From contig NZ_CP041186.1 in NCBI RefSeq assembly GCF_006517175.1, forward strand, positions 5,173,074 through 5,237,073: a stretch of 64,000 bases of DNA, read 5' to 3'. Every line of letters starts with the position of its first letter. The stretch's first letter is position 1. The notes under the pieces are model-generated. The model worked only from the letters and a program-made list of their open reading frames with translations, ran no database searches and was not told the origin of the DNA. The DNA is from Persicimonas caeni (GTDB taxonomy: Bacteria; Myxococcota_A; Bradymonadia; Bradymonadales; Bradymonadaceae). The translations under genes were made by a program, and so were the position numbers. Below, piece after piece: positions 25,532 to 33,171 of the stretch.

Positions 25532-26317
25532 TCAGTTGGGCTTGCCCCGAAGCTCGCGGGCGAGCCGGGTGAGCACGCCCTGCATCGCGTCGGTGATGTG
25601 GCGGTAGTGCTCCTCGACGTTGTAAGCGTCGTCGACGCTGCCGTCGAGGCAGACCGGCTCGAGCACTTGGATGCGAATATCCGACGGCAGCGGCACATGG
25701 ATCGAGGCGGGGCCGAGCACGAGCCCGAACGGCGCGCCCAGCGCGATCGGAAAGACCTTGATCCGAAAGAGCTTGTCGAGCTTGAGCTTATGGGCGATCT
25801 GGTCGCCGCGAGTGATCACAAACCAGCCGTCGTGCGCTCCGGCGGAGACCACCGGCACGATGGGCACGTTGGCGCGCAGCGCGATTTTGATGAACCCGTT
25901 TCGCCCGCCGAAGTCGATCTTGTCGCGCTCCGAGCTCGGCCGGTGGGTCTCCCAGTCGCCGCCGGGATAGACGAGGACCTTCCTGCCTGCGCAGAGCGCG
26001 TCGATGGCGTGCTCGCGCGAGGCGGGCTGGGCGCCGGCACTTTCCAGAAATTGCTTCACCCCAGGCACCCGGAACAGCGCGTCGTGGGCCAGCGGCACGG
26101 GCACGTCCTGGAAGTTGGTGTGCTCGGCGAAATGGCGCAAAAAGATGAACATATCCGGCGCCATCACCCCGCCGTTGTGGTTGCCCACGAGCAACGCGGG
26201 CCCGTCGGGGATGCGGTCGAGGCCGTCGACCTGCGGGTGGAAGTAGCGCTCCAGATGCTTGATGATTGGCGTCACGCGCCGGTACAGCTTGCGATTTTTT
26301 CGTAGCGTCTCAGACAC
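25532..26317 (-). CDS. Lysophospholipid-type acyltransferase
   Basis: This 261-residue membrane-associated acyltransferase is placed at GTG 26315-26317, with AGGAAAG 4-10 bases before it; ATG 26386 is the alternative start. The PlsC/LPLAT motif I appears as 'VGNHNGGVMAPD', in which His and Asp are seven residues apart rather than the usual four. Motif III is 'LVYPGGDWETHRP', and 'NVPIVPVVSAGAHDG' gives motif IV. This variant is like the glycerol/DGAT-type acyltransferases common in myxobacteria and mycobacteria. It would transfer an acyl chain to a glycerolipid. The upstream region contains the divergent promoter shared with the EEP-fold gene. Confidence 0.87.
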   Translation of the reverse strand: MSETLRKNRKLYRRVTPIIKHLERYFHPQVDGLDRIPDGPALLVGNHNGGVMAPDMFIFLRHFAEHTNFQDVPVPLAHDALFRVPGVKQFLESAGAQPASREHAIDALCAGRKVLVYPGGDWETHRPSSERDKIDFGGRNGFIKIALRANVPIVPVVSAGAHDGWFVITRGDQIAHKLKLDKLFRIKVFPIALGAPFGLVLGPASIHVPLPSDIRIQVLEPVCLDGSVDDAYNVEEHYRHITDAMQGVLTRLARELRGKPN

Positions 26318-26465
26318 GGGCTTTCCTGGGGCGGAATCTCTTTGCACTGCGCTCAAAATGGCAATACGGTGACGTCTATGCGCCATCGCTGACAACTTGC
26401 GCACTGTGAAGTGTTGGATCAAAGGTCCAGTGGATTGAATCAACTGTAACGAAAGAGGAATGCAG

Positions 26466-27659
26466 ATGACATCGCTGAAAGTATGGAAAGGGCTATTCGT
26501 CGTCGCTGCTATCGCTGCTCTGGCGGCGTGTGGAGACGACGACGGCGAGGGAAACGGCACGCAGAATAACGGCGAGCCGCAGGGCGCCACGGCGACCTTC
26601 GAGACCTACAACGTCGGACTCGCCCGCGGCTTCGTGCCGCAGGCCGAGGCGCGCGTGCAACCGGTGGCCGACGCGATCGCGCAGTCGCCGGCGGACGTGA
26701 TGTGCCTGCAGGAGGTCTGGTTGTTCCAGGACGAGCAGGGCGAGTGGTCGACCGGCCAGATCGACGCGCTGACAAGTGGGGCGTCGGAGAGTTTCCCGTA
26801 CAACTACTTCGAGGTTACCGAGCTCGGCGAGAGCGTCAGTTGCAGCCAGGAGGAGGCCGACCCGCTCGAGACGTGCGTGCGCGCCAACTGTGACGGCGTC
26901 TCCAACGACGAGCTGAGCACCTGCGCGCTGAACAACTGCGGTGAGGAGCTCAACGGCCTGTCGAGCCCGTGCCAAGAGTGCGTCTTCGGCCAAATTGGCG
27001 GCTCGATCGACGATATCCTCAACGCGTGCACCGGCGACGGCGCCAGCGAGTTCTCGTATAACGGCCACAATGGCTTGTTGTTGCTGAGCCGCCACGAGCT
27101 GCGTGACACCGAGATCACGAGCTTCGAGAGCACCATCGTCCAGCGAAGCGCGCTGCACGCGGTGATGACGGTGCCCGAGTTCGGCGACGTCGACGTCTAC
27201 TGCACCCACCTGGCTGCGAACCTGAGCGACGTGCCTTACCCGGGCGACGCCTTCTCGGGCTACGAGGAGGAGCAGGCCGCCCAGATCGACGCGCTGCTGG
27301 CCTGGATCGACGAGACTTCGACCACCGGCAACGTCGTGTTGATGGGCGACATGAACAACGGTCCGGCCAAAGGCGAGCTCGACGCCGAGTTTGCTGCGAA
27401 CTATCAGAAATTCGTCGACGCCGAGTACGCCTCGCCGTACATCGCGCAGGACTCGCCGGAGTGCACCTTCTGCGGGACAAACACGCTGGTGGGCGGCGAC
27501 TCGAACAAGGCCATCGACCACGTCTTCTTGGACTTCACCATGCCGTACGGTCTGCTCGACGTGGCGCGTGTTTACGACGAGACGGTCGACGTGGGCGGCG
27601 AGCAGCTGCACCTGTCCGACCACTACGGGGTGCGCGTGACGGTCGAGAGCCAAGAGTAA
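26466..27659 (+). CDS. Secreted EEP-fold nuclease/phosphatase lipoprotein with Cys-rich insert
   Basis: The 397-residue lipoprotein is started at ATG 26466, 6 bases after GAGGA; an ATG at 26460 is too close. The lipobox is LAAC. The endonuclease/exonuclease/phosphatase motifs are in order: 'ETYNVGL' (Asn), 'DVMCLQEVW' (metal Glu), 'VYCTHLA' (His), 'VLMGDMNN' (Asp-x-Asn), 'DHVFL' and 'SDHYGVRV' (catalytic Asp-His). The family includes DNase I, sphingomyelinase and inositol phosphatases. Between the first and second motif pairs sits an insert of about 65 residues with nine Cys (around residues 120-190), unusual in this fold and likely disulfide-linked. The insert could set substrate choice; which ester is cut cannot be told. 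Confidence 0.9.
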   Translation: MTSLKVWKGLFVVAAIAALAACGDDDGEGNGTQNNGEPQGATATFETYNVGLARGFVPQAEARVQPVADAIAQSPADVMCLQEVWLFQDEQGEWSTGQIDALTSGASESFPYNYFEVTELGESVSCSQEEADPLETCVRANCDGVSNDELSTCALNNCGEELNGLSSPCQECVFGQIGGSIDDILNACTGDGASEFSYNGHNGLLLLSRHELRDTEITSFESTIVQRSALHAVMTVPEFGDVDVYCTHLAANLSDVPYPGDAFSGYEEEQAAQIDALLAWIDETSTTGNVVLMGDMNNGPAKGELDAEFAANYQKFVDAEYASPYIAQDSPECTFCGTNTLVGGDSNKAIDHVFLDFTMPYGLLDVARVYDETVDVGGEQLHLSDHYGVRVTVESQE

Positions 27660-27670
27660 GCAATATCGGA

Positions 27671-27691
27671 GCGAGGGCATCTCGCCCTCGC
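27671..27691. terminator. Hairpin between converging genes
   Basis: GCGAGGGC (27671-27678) pairs with GCCCTCGC (27684-27691) around a 5-base loop. It lies 12 bases after one stop and 6 bases before the next gene's end. There is no T tract, so a terminator role is only plausible. Confidence 0.45.
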
Positions 27692-27697
27692 ACCGAG

Positions 27698-28990
27698 TTA
27701 TTCGGGCACGATTCGCAGAATCTTGTCTCCGTCGGGCGGGCAACTCCCCCGCCCGTCACAATTGCTGGTGGTCACGTACAGATGGCCGTCGGGTCCCATG
27801 ATGACCTCGCGAAGCCGCCCGTATCCTTCGGGTGGATCGCCCACAAAATAGGTCTCGTGACGTTCGACCCGGCGGCTGTCGCCGTCGAAGGCGACTCGGT
27901 GCAGGTGTCTCGAGCCGAGCGTGCCCACCATCAAGCTTCCCTTCCACTCGCCGATGGCGTCGCCCGTGTAGATGGCCGCGCCTCCCGGCGGCACCGCGGT
28001 ATCCCACGTCAACGAGGGCGGGCTCATCTTCGGCTCGTCTTGGCATCCGTAGATCGTCGGCCAGCCCAGGTTCTCGCCGGGGACGGCGACGTTGATCTCG
28101 TCGTGGCCGGTACGGCCCATCTCGCCCGACGGGCCGTGGTCGCTCACCAACATCGTCGACGTGTCGCGCCAGTCGAATCCCTGCGTGTTGCGCACGCCGA
28201 TGAGGTAGACGGGGCTGTCGCCATAGGGGTTGTCAGGCGGGATGTCGCCGCCGGGAGTGACGCGCAGCACCTTGCCGGCGAGCACCTCGGGGTCTTGGGC
28301 GTAGTCCGGGTTTCGGGCGTCGCCGGTGCCGATATAGAGCATGTCGTCGGGTCCCAGGCGCATGCGTCCCCCGTTGTGGAAGCGCGCGGCGGGGATATCG
28401 TCGACGATGACCTTCTTGGGACGAGCACTGAGCGCCTCGCCGTCTTGGCTTAGCTGCCACATCTCGACGCGGTTGACCGTCGCGTCGCCTTTGTCGGCCG
28501 TGTAGAAGAGATAAAACCGGTGGTTGGACTCGAAGTCCGGATGGGCTTGAATGCCCAGCAACCCGCCCTCACCGTTGGCCGCGACCTCGACGGTGGCGAC
28601 GGGAGCGTTGACGAGTCGGCCGTCACGCACCAGTCGTAGCCGGCCGGCCCGTTCGGTCACCAACAAGTCTCCGTCTCCCATAAATAGGATGCCCCATGGG
28701 ACTTCGAGGCCGTCGACGACCTCCTCGGCGCGCACGGCGACCTCGCCGCGCGGTCCGTAACCCCGCTCGACAAGTCGGCAGTAATCCTGCGATTCCTCCC
28801 CTGTTGAACTCGGTTCGTCGCCGGTTCGGGTTGGGCGGTCGGGTGGCGGTCCGCCGCCGGTCGGGTTATCGGTGCTGCTCTGCTCGAAGTTCGATGCATC
28901 CTCCCGGGCGGCCTTACGCTCACACCCGCTAAGTATCACAGTCATGGGCAGAGCCAAGACCAAGAGCCAACTCATTGATCGACGCGTCAT
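27698..28990 (-). CDS. PQQ-type sugar dehydrogenase-like propeller lipoprotein
   Basis: The 430 residues begin with a lipoprotein signal (lipobox LSGC, Cys23), then a Gly/Pro/Thr-rich linker. A single soluble-glucose-dehydrogenase (GSDH/YliI-Asd) beta-propeller follows: 'PWGILFMGDGDLLVTERAGRL', 'NGEGGLLGIQAHPDF' with the catalytic-type His, 'HNGGRMRLGPDDMLYIGTGDARNP', 'GKVLRVTPGGDIPPDNPY' and 'RNTQGFDW'. These are the usual blade motifs of PQQ-dependent aldose dehydrogenases. It would oxidise sugars outside the cytoplasmic membrane; whether PQQ is made here is unknown, and no PQQ genes are in the window. Two extra Cys pairs (for example GCQDEP, NCDGRGSCPP) may form disulfides. Confidence 0.9.
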   Translation of the reverse strand: MTRRSMSWLLVLALPMTVILSGCERKAAREDASNFEQSSTDNPTGGGPPPDRPTRTGDEPSSTGEESQDYCRLVERGYGPRGEVAVRAEEVVDGLEVPWGILFMGDGDLLVTERAGRLRLVRDGRLVNAPVATVEVAANGEGGLLGIQAHPDFESNHRFYLFYTADKGDATVNRVEMWQLSQDGEALSARPKKVIVDDIPAARFHNGGRMRLGPDDMLYIGTGDARNPDYAQDPEVLAGKVLRVTPGGDIPPDNPYGDSPVYLIGVRNTQGFDWRDTSTMLVSDHGPSGEMGRTGHDEINVAVPGENLGWPTIYGCQDEPKMSPPSLTWDTAVPPGGAAIYTGDAIGEWKGSLMVGTLGSRHLHRVAFDGDSRRVERHETYFVGDPPEGYGRLREVIMGPDGHLYVTTSNCDGRGSCPPDGDKILRIVPE

Positions 28991-29053
28991 TCATTCCCCC
29001 CAGTCCGTCTGAGAACGCCCGACTACAATGTATTCACGTCTCCTACATTGTCG

Positions 29054-30949
29054 CTAGTCGTCACTGTTGCCCCGACTTACATGTTTCAAGTAGGGGCGGA
29101 GCGCCGGATGGCGGCCGAGGAGTCCGTCGAGCCATTGGCGATCTCGCTCATCAGGCGTCCGTCCCGGCGTGCGCTCGGTCCAGGTGGCGGAATCTTCCGG
29201 GTCGTACACGTGCAGGTGTTCGAAGTCTGTGCGCCCGTAGATGATCCGCTCGTTTCCGAATGCCGCAAAGCCGCTGCCTCCTCGTAAATTCCAACGCGCG
29301 CTGTTGACGCAAAAGGCGGCGCGATCTGCGTCGACAGGCGTGAGCAGGCTCTCTCCATCGAGCCCATCGAGGCCGGCCTGGGACGTCATGTCCTCGACAT
29401 CCCACAGGTCGAGCACGGTCGGCACGACGTCGACCGTCGAGACCCACCGGCGCTCGTTGTCTCGTAGGGCTTGTGCGCCCGCTGACGTCGTGGGCGCCCA
29501 CTTGTCGGGCACATACATAAACATCGGGATGCGGGCGATGGAAGGGTGGCACGAGCTTACGCGCAGCCCGTCTTGCCACACCTTCTGGACCTGCTCGCGA
29601 TCGTCGGCGTCGACGTCGTAGAAAAATTCGGAGTGGTCGGCTACGAACACGATCACCGTGTCCTCGAGTAGCCCGCGCTCGGAGAGCGTCTGGACCATGC
29701 GCCCGAACATCCCATCGGTTAGCGCCACCGAGGCGTCGTAGACGTCGCGAATCGACTCGAGAGGCCAGTCGACATCATCTTTGGGGAGAAACGGAAAATG
29801 CGTGGCGTTGGTCTGCACGACGCCCAAGAAGGGGCGCTCGGGGTCGAGCTTGTGGCGAAGCAAGTCGACGAGGGCGTCGGTGGCCAAGCGGTCGTGCACC
29901 CCGACGTCGTTGATGATGTCGGCCCCCAGCGTCTCGGCGGTCACCACGTGATCGGGCGGGGCGTCGAGCAACATGAAGTCGTGCAACCCCTGCCAGCTCC
30001 ACTGCTGCGGGCTGACCAAAAAAGTCTGCGCGCCTGCGGCGCGGGCGTAGTGCCAGACCAACGGGGCGCGGTGCATTGTCTGGCGGTCGCGCGCCATGTA
30101 GAGGCCACTCAGGATCATCGGCACCGACAGTTGAGTGTACGCCGAGGCGCTCAGCGCGCGGTCGAATCGATAGATTTCGTCGGGGTGGGCGTCGAAAAAA
30201 CGCGCCATCTCGGGGGTCGTGGGGCGATCGTGCCCGAAGATCTGCATGCGGTCTCGCCGGAGACTTTCGGCGACAATGATGATGACGTTGGGGCGTGGCG
30301 CGTCTCCCTCGGCCTTCGGCAGATCGACGCGGTCGGCCACGCCGAGCGGGCTCGTCGCCTCGCTGGTCATCAGCGCCTTGGCGGCGTGGGCGACGGTGTG
30401 GCTGGCGTGAAAATCGGCGGTAAACGGCGACTGGCCCACGGTCATGCCCGCCGGCCAAAAGACCGCCGCGAAGATCCACGGCACCAGCGCCAAAAGGCAG
30501 CTTCGCCGAAGCGAGGCGTCGAGCTCGCGTGGTTCGCCGGCGAGCGCGAAGGCCCACAGCCCGGCGAGCGCGCCGACGCCGCCGACGAAGAGCGGCGACA
30601 GACGTGTGCCCATCATGCGAAGCGAGGAGGCGGGTTCCTGCCAAAAGTACACGAGCACCGATGGGCTCGGCGCGTGGCCCGCGACGAGGTGGAAGCGCCA
30701 CACCGATGCACACAAAAGCGCCGCCGGCAGGGCGACCACCGTCGCCCACATCCAGCGGCGCTCGCTCGCGGAGACGAGTCGACTCACCGCCCACCAAAAG
30801 AGCCAGGAGAGTCCCGCCGAAGCAAACAGGTTCGACGGGCTCTGGGCGAGGTTGGCGGGCAGGCCCATCTCCCAGCGCACAAAAAAGTCGCCCAGGAGCA
30901 CGGACAACGGAATGGCGACCCACGCCAGTTGTCGAGCCGACTTCGCCAC
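29054..30949 (-). CDS. Membrane sulfatase-fold hydrolase/transferase (LTA synthase/EptA-like)
   Basis: The 631 residues start at GTG 30947-30949, 7 bases after the stop of the gene before it. Four to five membrane helices occupy the first 180 residues. The outer domain (from about 222, 'NVIIIVAESLRRDRMQIFGHDRPTTPEM') is an alkaline-phosphatase-superfamily fold: the nucleophile region 'ALSASAYTQLSVPMILSG', 'TNATHFPF' with metal His, and 'VFVADHSEFF' with the Asp-His pair. This layout matches lipoteichoic-acid-synthase and phosphoethanolamine-transferase enzymes that move phosphoalcohol groups onto lipids or glycans outside the inner membrane. The cysteine of true sulfatases is absent, so transferase is more likely. 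Operon partner: the 166-residue protein upstream. Confidence 0.85.
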   Translation of the reverse strand: MAKSARQLAWVAIPLSVLLGDFFVRWEMGLPANLAQSPSNLFASAGLSWLFWWAVSRLVSASERRWMWATVVALPAALLCASVWRFHLVAGHAPSPSVLVYFWQEPASSLRMMGTRLSPLFVGGVGALAGLWAFALAGEPRELDASLRRSCLLALVPWIFAAVFWPAGMTVGQSPFTADFHASHTVAHAAKALMTSEATSPLGVADRVDLPKAEGDAPRPNVIIIVAESLRRDRMQIFGHDRPTTPEMARFFDAHPDEIYRFDRALSASAYTQLSVPMILSGLYMARDRQTMHRAPLVWHYARAAGAQTFLVSPQQWSWQGLHDFMLLDAPPDHVVTAETLGADIINDVGVHDRLATDALVDLLRHKLDPERPFLGVVQTNATHFPFLPKDDVDWPLESIRDVYDASVALTDGMFGRMVQTLSERGLLEDTVIVFVADHSEFFYDVDADDREQVQKVWQDGLRVSSCHPSIARIPMFMYVPDKWAPTTSAGAQALRDNERRWVSTVDVVPTVLDLWDVEDMTSQAGLDGLDGESLLTPVDADRAAFCVNSARWNLRGGSGFAAFGNERIIYGRTDFEHLHVYDPEDSATWTERTPGRTPDERDRQWLDGLLGRHPALRPYLKHVSRGNSDD

Positions 30950-30956
30950 GGTCCGC

Positions 30957-31457
30957 TTACGCCTCGTCGAGCGCCAAAATCAGCTCGAGATAGCCGCTCT
31001 TGTCGTCTTTGACCTCGGCGATGAGCGTCTGCTGGATGGTGAACGTGTAGGTGCTTCCGTCGGGCATTTCCAGGCGCGGGCGACCGCCGCGAAGCTGGTT
31101 GACCTTGGGCGATTCGACCAGAAGCGACGCTTCCATCTGGTCTTCGTGAAGGTACTGCAGCTCGACGCCCTCGATCTCGTAATCGTCGATGAAGACCTTG
31201 GCGCCGGCCAGGTTGGCCTGCTTGGCCTGCTCGGCGACCTCTTCGAGCGGGGCGAGCGATTCGTCGGCGGCGTCGAGAAAGTCGGTGTCCGAGAGGGTGC
31301 CGTCGAGGGTGGACAGATAATTCCGGACGGCCTCTTGGTCGTAGCCGTCCGGGCTGCTCTCGATACTCTCGAGCACGTTCTGGTGGCGTTCGAGGCGCTC
31401 GAGCAGGTCGTCGAGCTTGGTTTGGACGATCGATAGCTTGTCTTGCGTGTTTGTCAT
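30957..31457 (-). CDS. Unknown cytoplasmic protein, 166 aa, operon partner
   Basis: Not recognised. The ATG at 31455-31457 begins a protein with an N-terminal coiled coil (about 1-35, 'VQTKLDDLLERLERHQNVLESIES'), a helical middle, and a C-terminal beta-strand region ('IDDYEIEGVELQYLHEDQMEASLLV', 'MPDGSTYTFTIQQTLIAEVKD'). There are no Cys, signal or membrane segments. It ends 7 bases before the membrane transferase gene, so the two are surely co-transcribed and it may be a regulator or assembly partner of that enzyme. Confidence 0.7.
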   Translation of the reverse strand: MTNTQDKLSIVQTKLDDLLERLERHQNVLESIESSPDGYDQEAVRNYLSTLDGTLSDTDFLDAADESLAPLEEVAEQAKQANLAGAKVFIDDYEIEGVELQYLHEDQMEASLLVESPKVNQLRGGRPRLEMPDGSTYTFTIQQTLIAEVKDDKSGYLELILALDEA

Positions 31458-31533
31458 GGTTGGTCGTTCAGATCGAAAGTTGGGTTAGACTCCATGTGTG
31501 TGCGCAGCCTAACAAACTCTCGGCTGAGACCAT

Positions 31534-31562
31534 AGGAGGCAGACCGTCGAGGTCTGCCTCCT
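31534..31562. terminator. Perfect 12-bp hairpin after the haem c gene
   Basis: AGGAGGCAGACC (31534-31545) pairs perfectly with GGTCTGCCTCCT (31551-31562), loop GTCGA. It begins 5 bases past the stop of the leftward gene 31568-32950. There is no T tract on the minus strand, so it might act as a stabilising 3' stem or a factor-dependent stop. Confidence 0.65.
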
Positions 31563-31567
31563 GATGC

Positions 31568-32950
31568 TCATTCGTCCATCGCGCCGTTTTCGATCCAGGT
31601 GCGGATATCGTCGAGCTCGGCCTGGGTCAGGGTGCGCGTGCCGTTGAGCGGGTCGATGGGCATGGCGCTGCCGGTGATCGACTCGTCGTCGGTGATCTTG
31701 AGCCACAGGTAGCTCTCCTCGGGGCTGCCCGGCTCGACGAGGTTGAGGTCGGGCTGCTGTTGCGAGGCGCCGAGCAAGGTGGTGTAGGCCTCGTCGTCGG
31801 TCAGGTTGAGCTCGGCGGCGGGCTGGGCGCCGCCGTGGCAGCCGCCGCAGTTGGCCTCGAGGATGCGCGAGACGCGCCCCGACCAGGTCACGCCTTCGCC
31901 CAGCAGGTTCAGGCTCTCGGGGTCCTCGCTGTACGAGCAGTCTTTGTAGTCGATGGGAGAGGTGCCGTCCGGCGGGCTGTCGGCGTTGGCGTCGAGGCCT
32001 TCGACGAAGCAGAACAGGGCGAGCATCTCGGGGATCGACAAGGGCTGGTTGGCCAGGGGCATGCGCGAGCCGGGTACCGGCTCGCCGCCCATCGTGCCGC
32101 GCAGGCGGCCGATGAGGTAGCTCTCGTCGGGCTTGCCCGGCTCGAGCAGCGTGGCGGGCTTGGCCTCACGGGCGCCGTAGGTGCCGTTTCGGTTGGTGTC
32201 GCCCTGCACGATGCCCACCGACATCAGCTCGTTGATCGTGTCGACCTGGTAGTTGCGCACCTCAGCCATCAGGTGGCGCCCGTCATCCAAGATCCACCAG
32301 CGGGTGCGGAAGTTGGCGAAGACCAGGTCTTTGACCTTGCCGTCGGCGTCGACGAACGTGCGGATAAATTGGCCGGTCGAGTACGTTTCGTTGCGGTCGA
32401 TGTTGACCGGGTCGTGCAGGTAGATGTGCAGGCCGGGTGACTCGGCGTCGGGCATATTCTCGTCGCCGTAGTCTTGCTCTTCTTCGCCCGGGATATACTC
32501 GAGCCAGCCAATCTCGATTTCGTTGAAATCGTGGTCGGACAACTTGAAGCGGTCGCCGGGGCGTTCGCAGCGGTCGTAGACCGACTCCCATTCGCCGGGC
32601 TGGACGTTGCAGGGGGCGCCGATGGTGCTGAAGAAGTTCGCCGGGGTGCGCAGATCCGGATACTCCTTCTGGTTGTGGCAGACCCCGCCGTTGGGCGTGC
32701 ATGTGCGGTAGATGACCTTTCGGTGCAGGTCCAGGCCTGTGCGAAAGCGCTGCTGGGCTTCGAGCACCAGGTCGTTGTCACCGGTATAGGGGTCGACCGC
32801 CTCTCCCTCGTCGGAGCTGGGGCGGTTAGGCTCGAACTTGATGGTCGAGCCCAGGACCTCCTCTTCGGTCGGCTCGTCGCCGCAACCCGCCAAGAGCGAC
32901 AAGGCGACGAGGAAGAGTGCTACTCGCAAATTGTGGGTCGTCTTCGTCAT
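31568..32950 (-). CDS. Haem c lipoprotein of the DUF1501-associated cluster
   Basis: The 460 residues start at ATG 32948-32950; an in-frame start 14 codons earlier would spoil the signal peptide. The lipobox is LLAGC. One clear haem c site, 'ANCGGCHGG', lies near residue 375; an N-terminal 'CTPNGGVCHNQ' resembles a decayed second site (C-x5-CH, not CxxCH). The region around it matches Planctomycete-type cytochrome c domains ('NLVEPGSPEESYLWLKI', 'AMPIDPLNGTRTLTQAELDDIRTWIENGA'). Such proteins sit at the outer surface with DUF1501 and DUF1549-like partners, both of which are encoded just upstream on the same strand. Electron transfer is likely, to an unknown acceptor. Confidence 0.88.
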   Translation of the reverse strand: MTKTTHNLRVALFLVALSLLAGCGDEPTEEEVLGSTIKFEPNRPSSDEGEAVDPYTGDNDLVLEAQQRFRTGLDLHRKVIYRTCTPNGGVCHNQKEYPDLRTPANFFSTIGAPCNVQPGEWESVYDRCERPGDRFKLSDHDFNEIEIGWLEYIPGEEEQDYGDENMPDAESPGLHIYLHDPVNIDRNETYSTGQFIRTFVDADGKVKDLVFANFRTRWWILDDGRHLMAEVRNYQVDTINELMSVGIVQGDTNRNGTYGAREAKPATLLEPGKPDESYLIGRLRGTMGGEPVPGSRMPLANQPLSIPEMLALFCFVEGLDANADSPPDGTSPIDYKDCSYSEDPESLNLLGEGVTWSGRVSRILEANCGGCHGGAQPAAELNLTDDEAYTTLLGASQQQPDLNLVEPGSPEESYLWLKITDDESITGSAMPIDPLNGTRTLTQAELDDIRTWIENGAMDE

Positions 32951-33071
32951 ATGCGTTCGTACTTCAGATAATGAAGGCCTCGGTTTTAGCAAGGCCTTCT
33001 ATTTGGGCAGTTAAGGACTTGGGGGCTGCGAATCGTCACACACGCTCATCTCGCAACCCCAAAATCCTTAA

Positions 33072-33171
33072 TTGCTTAAATAGCAGGCGCCGCGCATCTG
33101 CAGGGCCACCTCTTCTGCCAAATTTGCTTCAACAGCAGGCGCCGCGCATCTGCAGGGCCACCTCTTCCGCC
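33072..33171. repeat. 52-bp direct repeat, two copies, after the DUF1501 gene
   Basis: Units at 33072 and 33124 share AGCAGGCGCCGCGCATCTGC and AGGGCCACCTCTTC with three or four differences, directly adjoining the stop of the gene at 33172. On the minus strand both read like the same short coding tail (EEVALQMRGAC) ending at a stop, so they may be duplicated remnants of a gene's 3' end. Confidence 0.7.

Noticed and set aside
31568-32992. Second haem c site at CTPNGGVCH
   Set aside because: The spacing is C-x5-C-H rather than CxxCH; only CGGCH is a valid haem c motif here.
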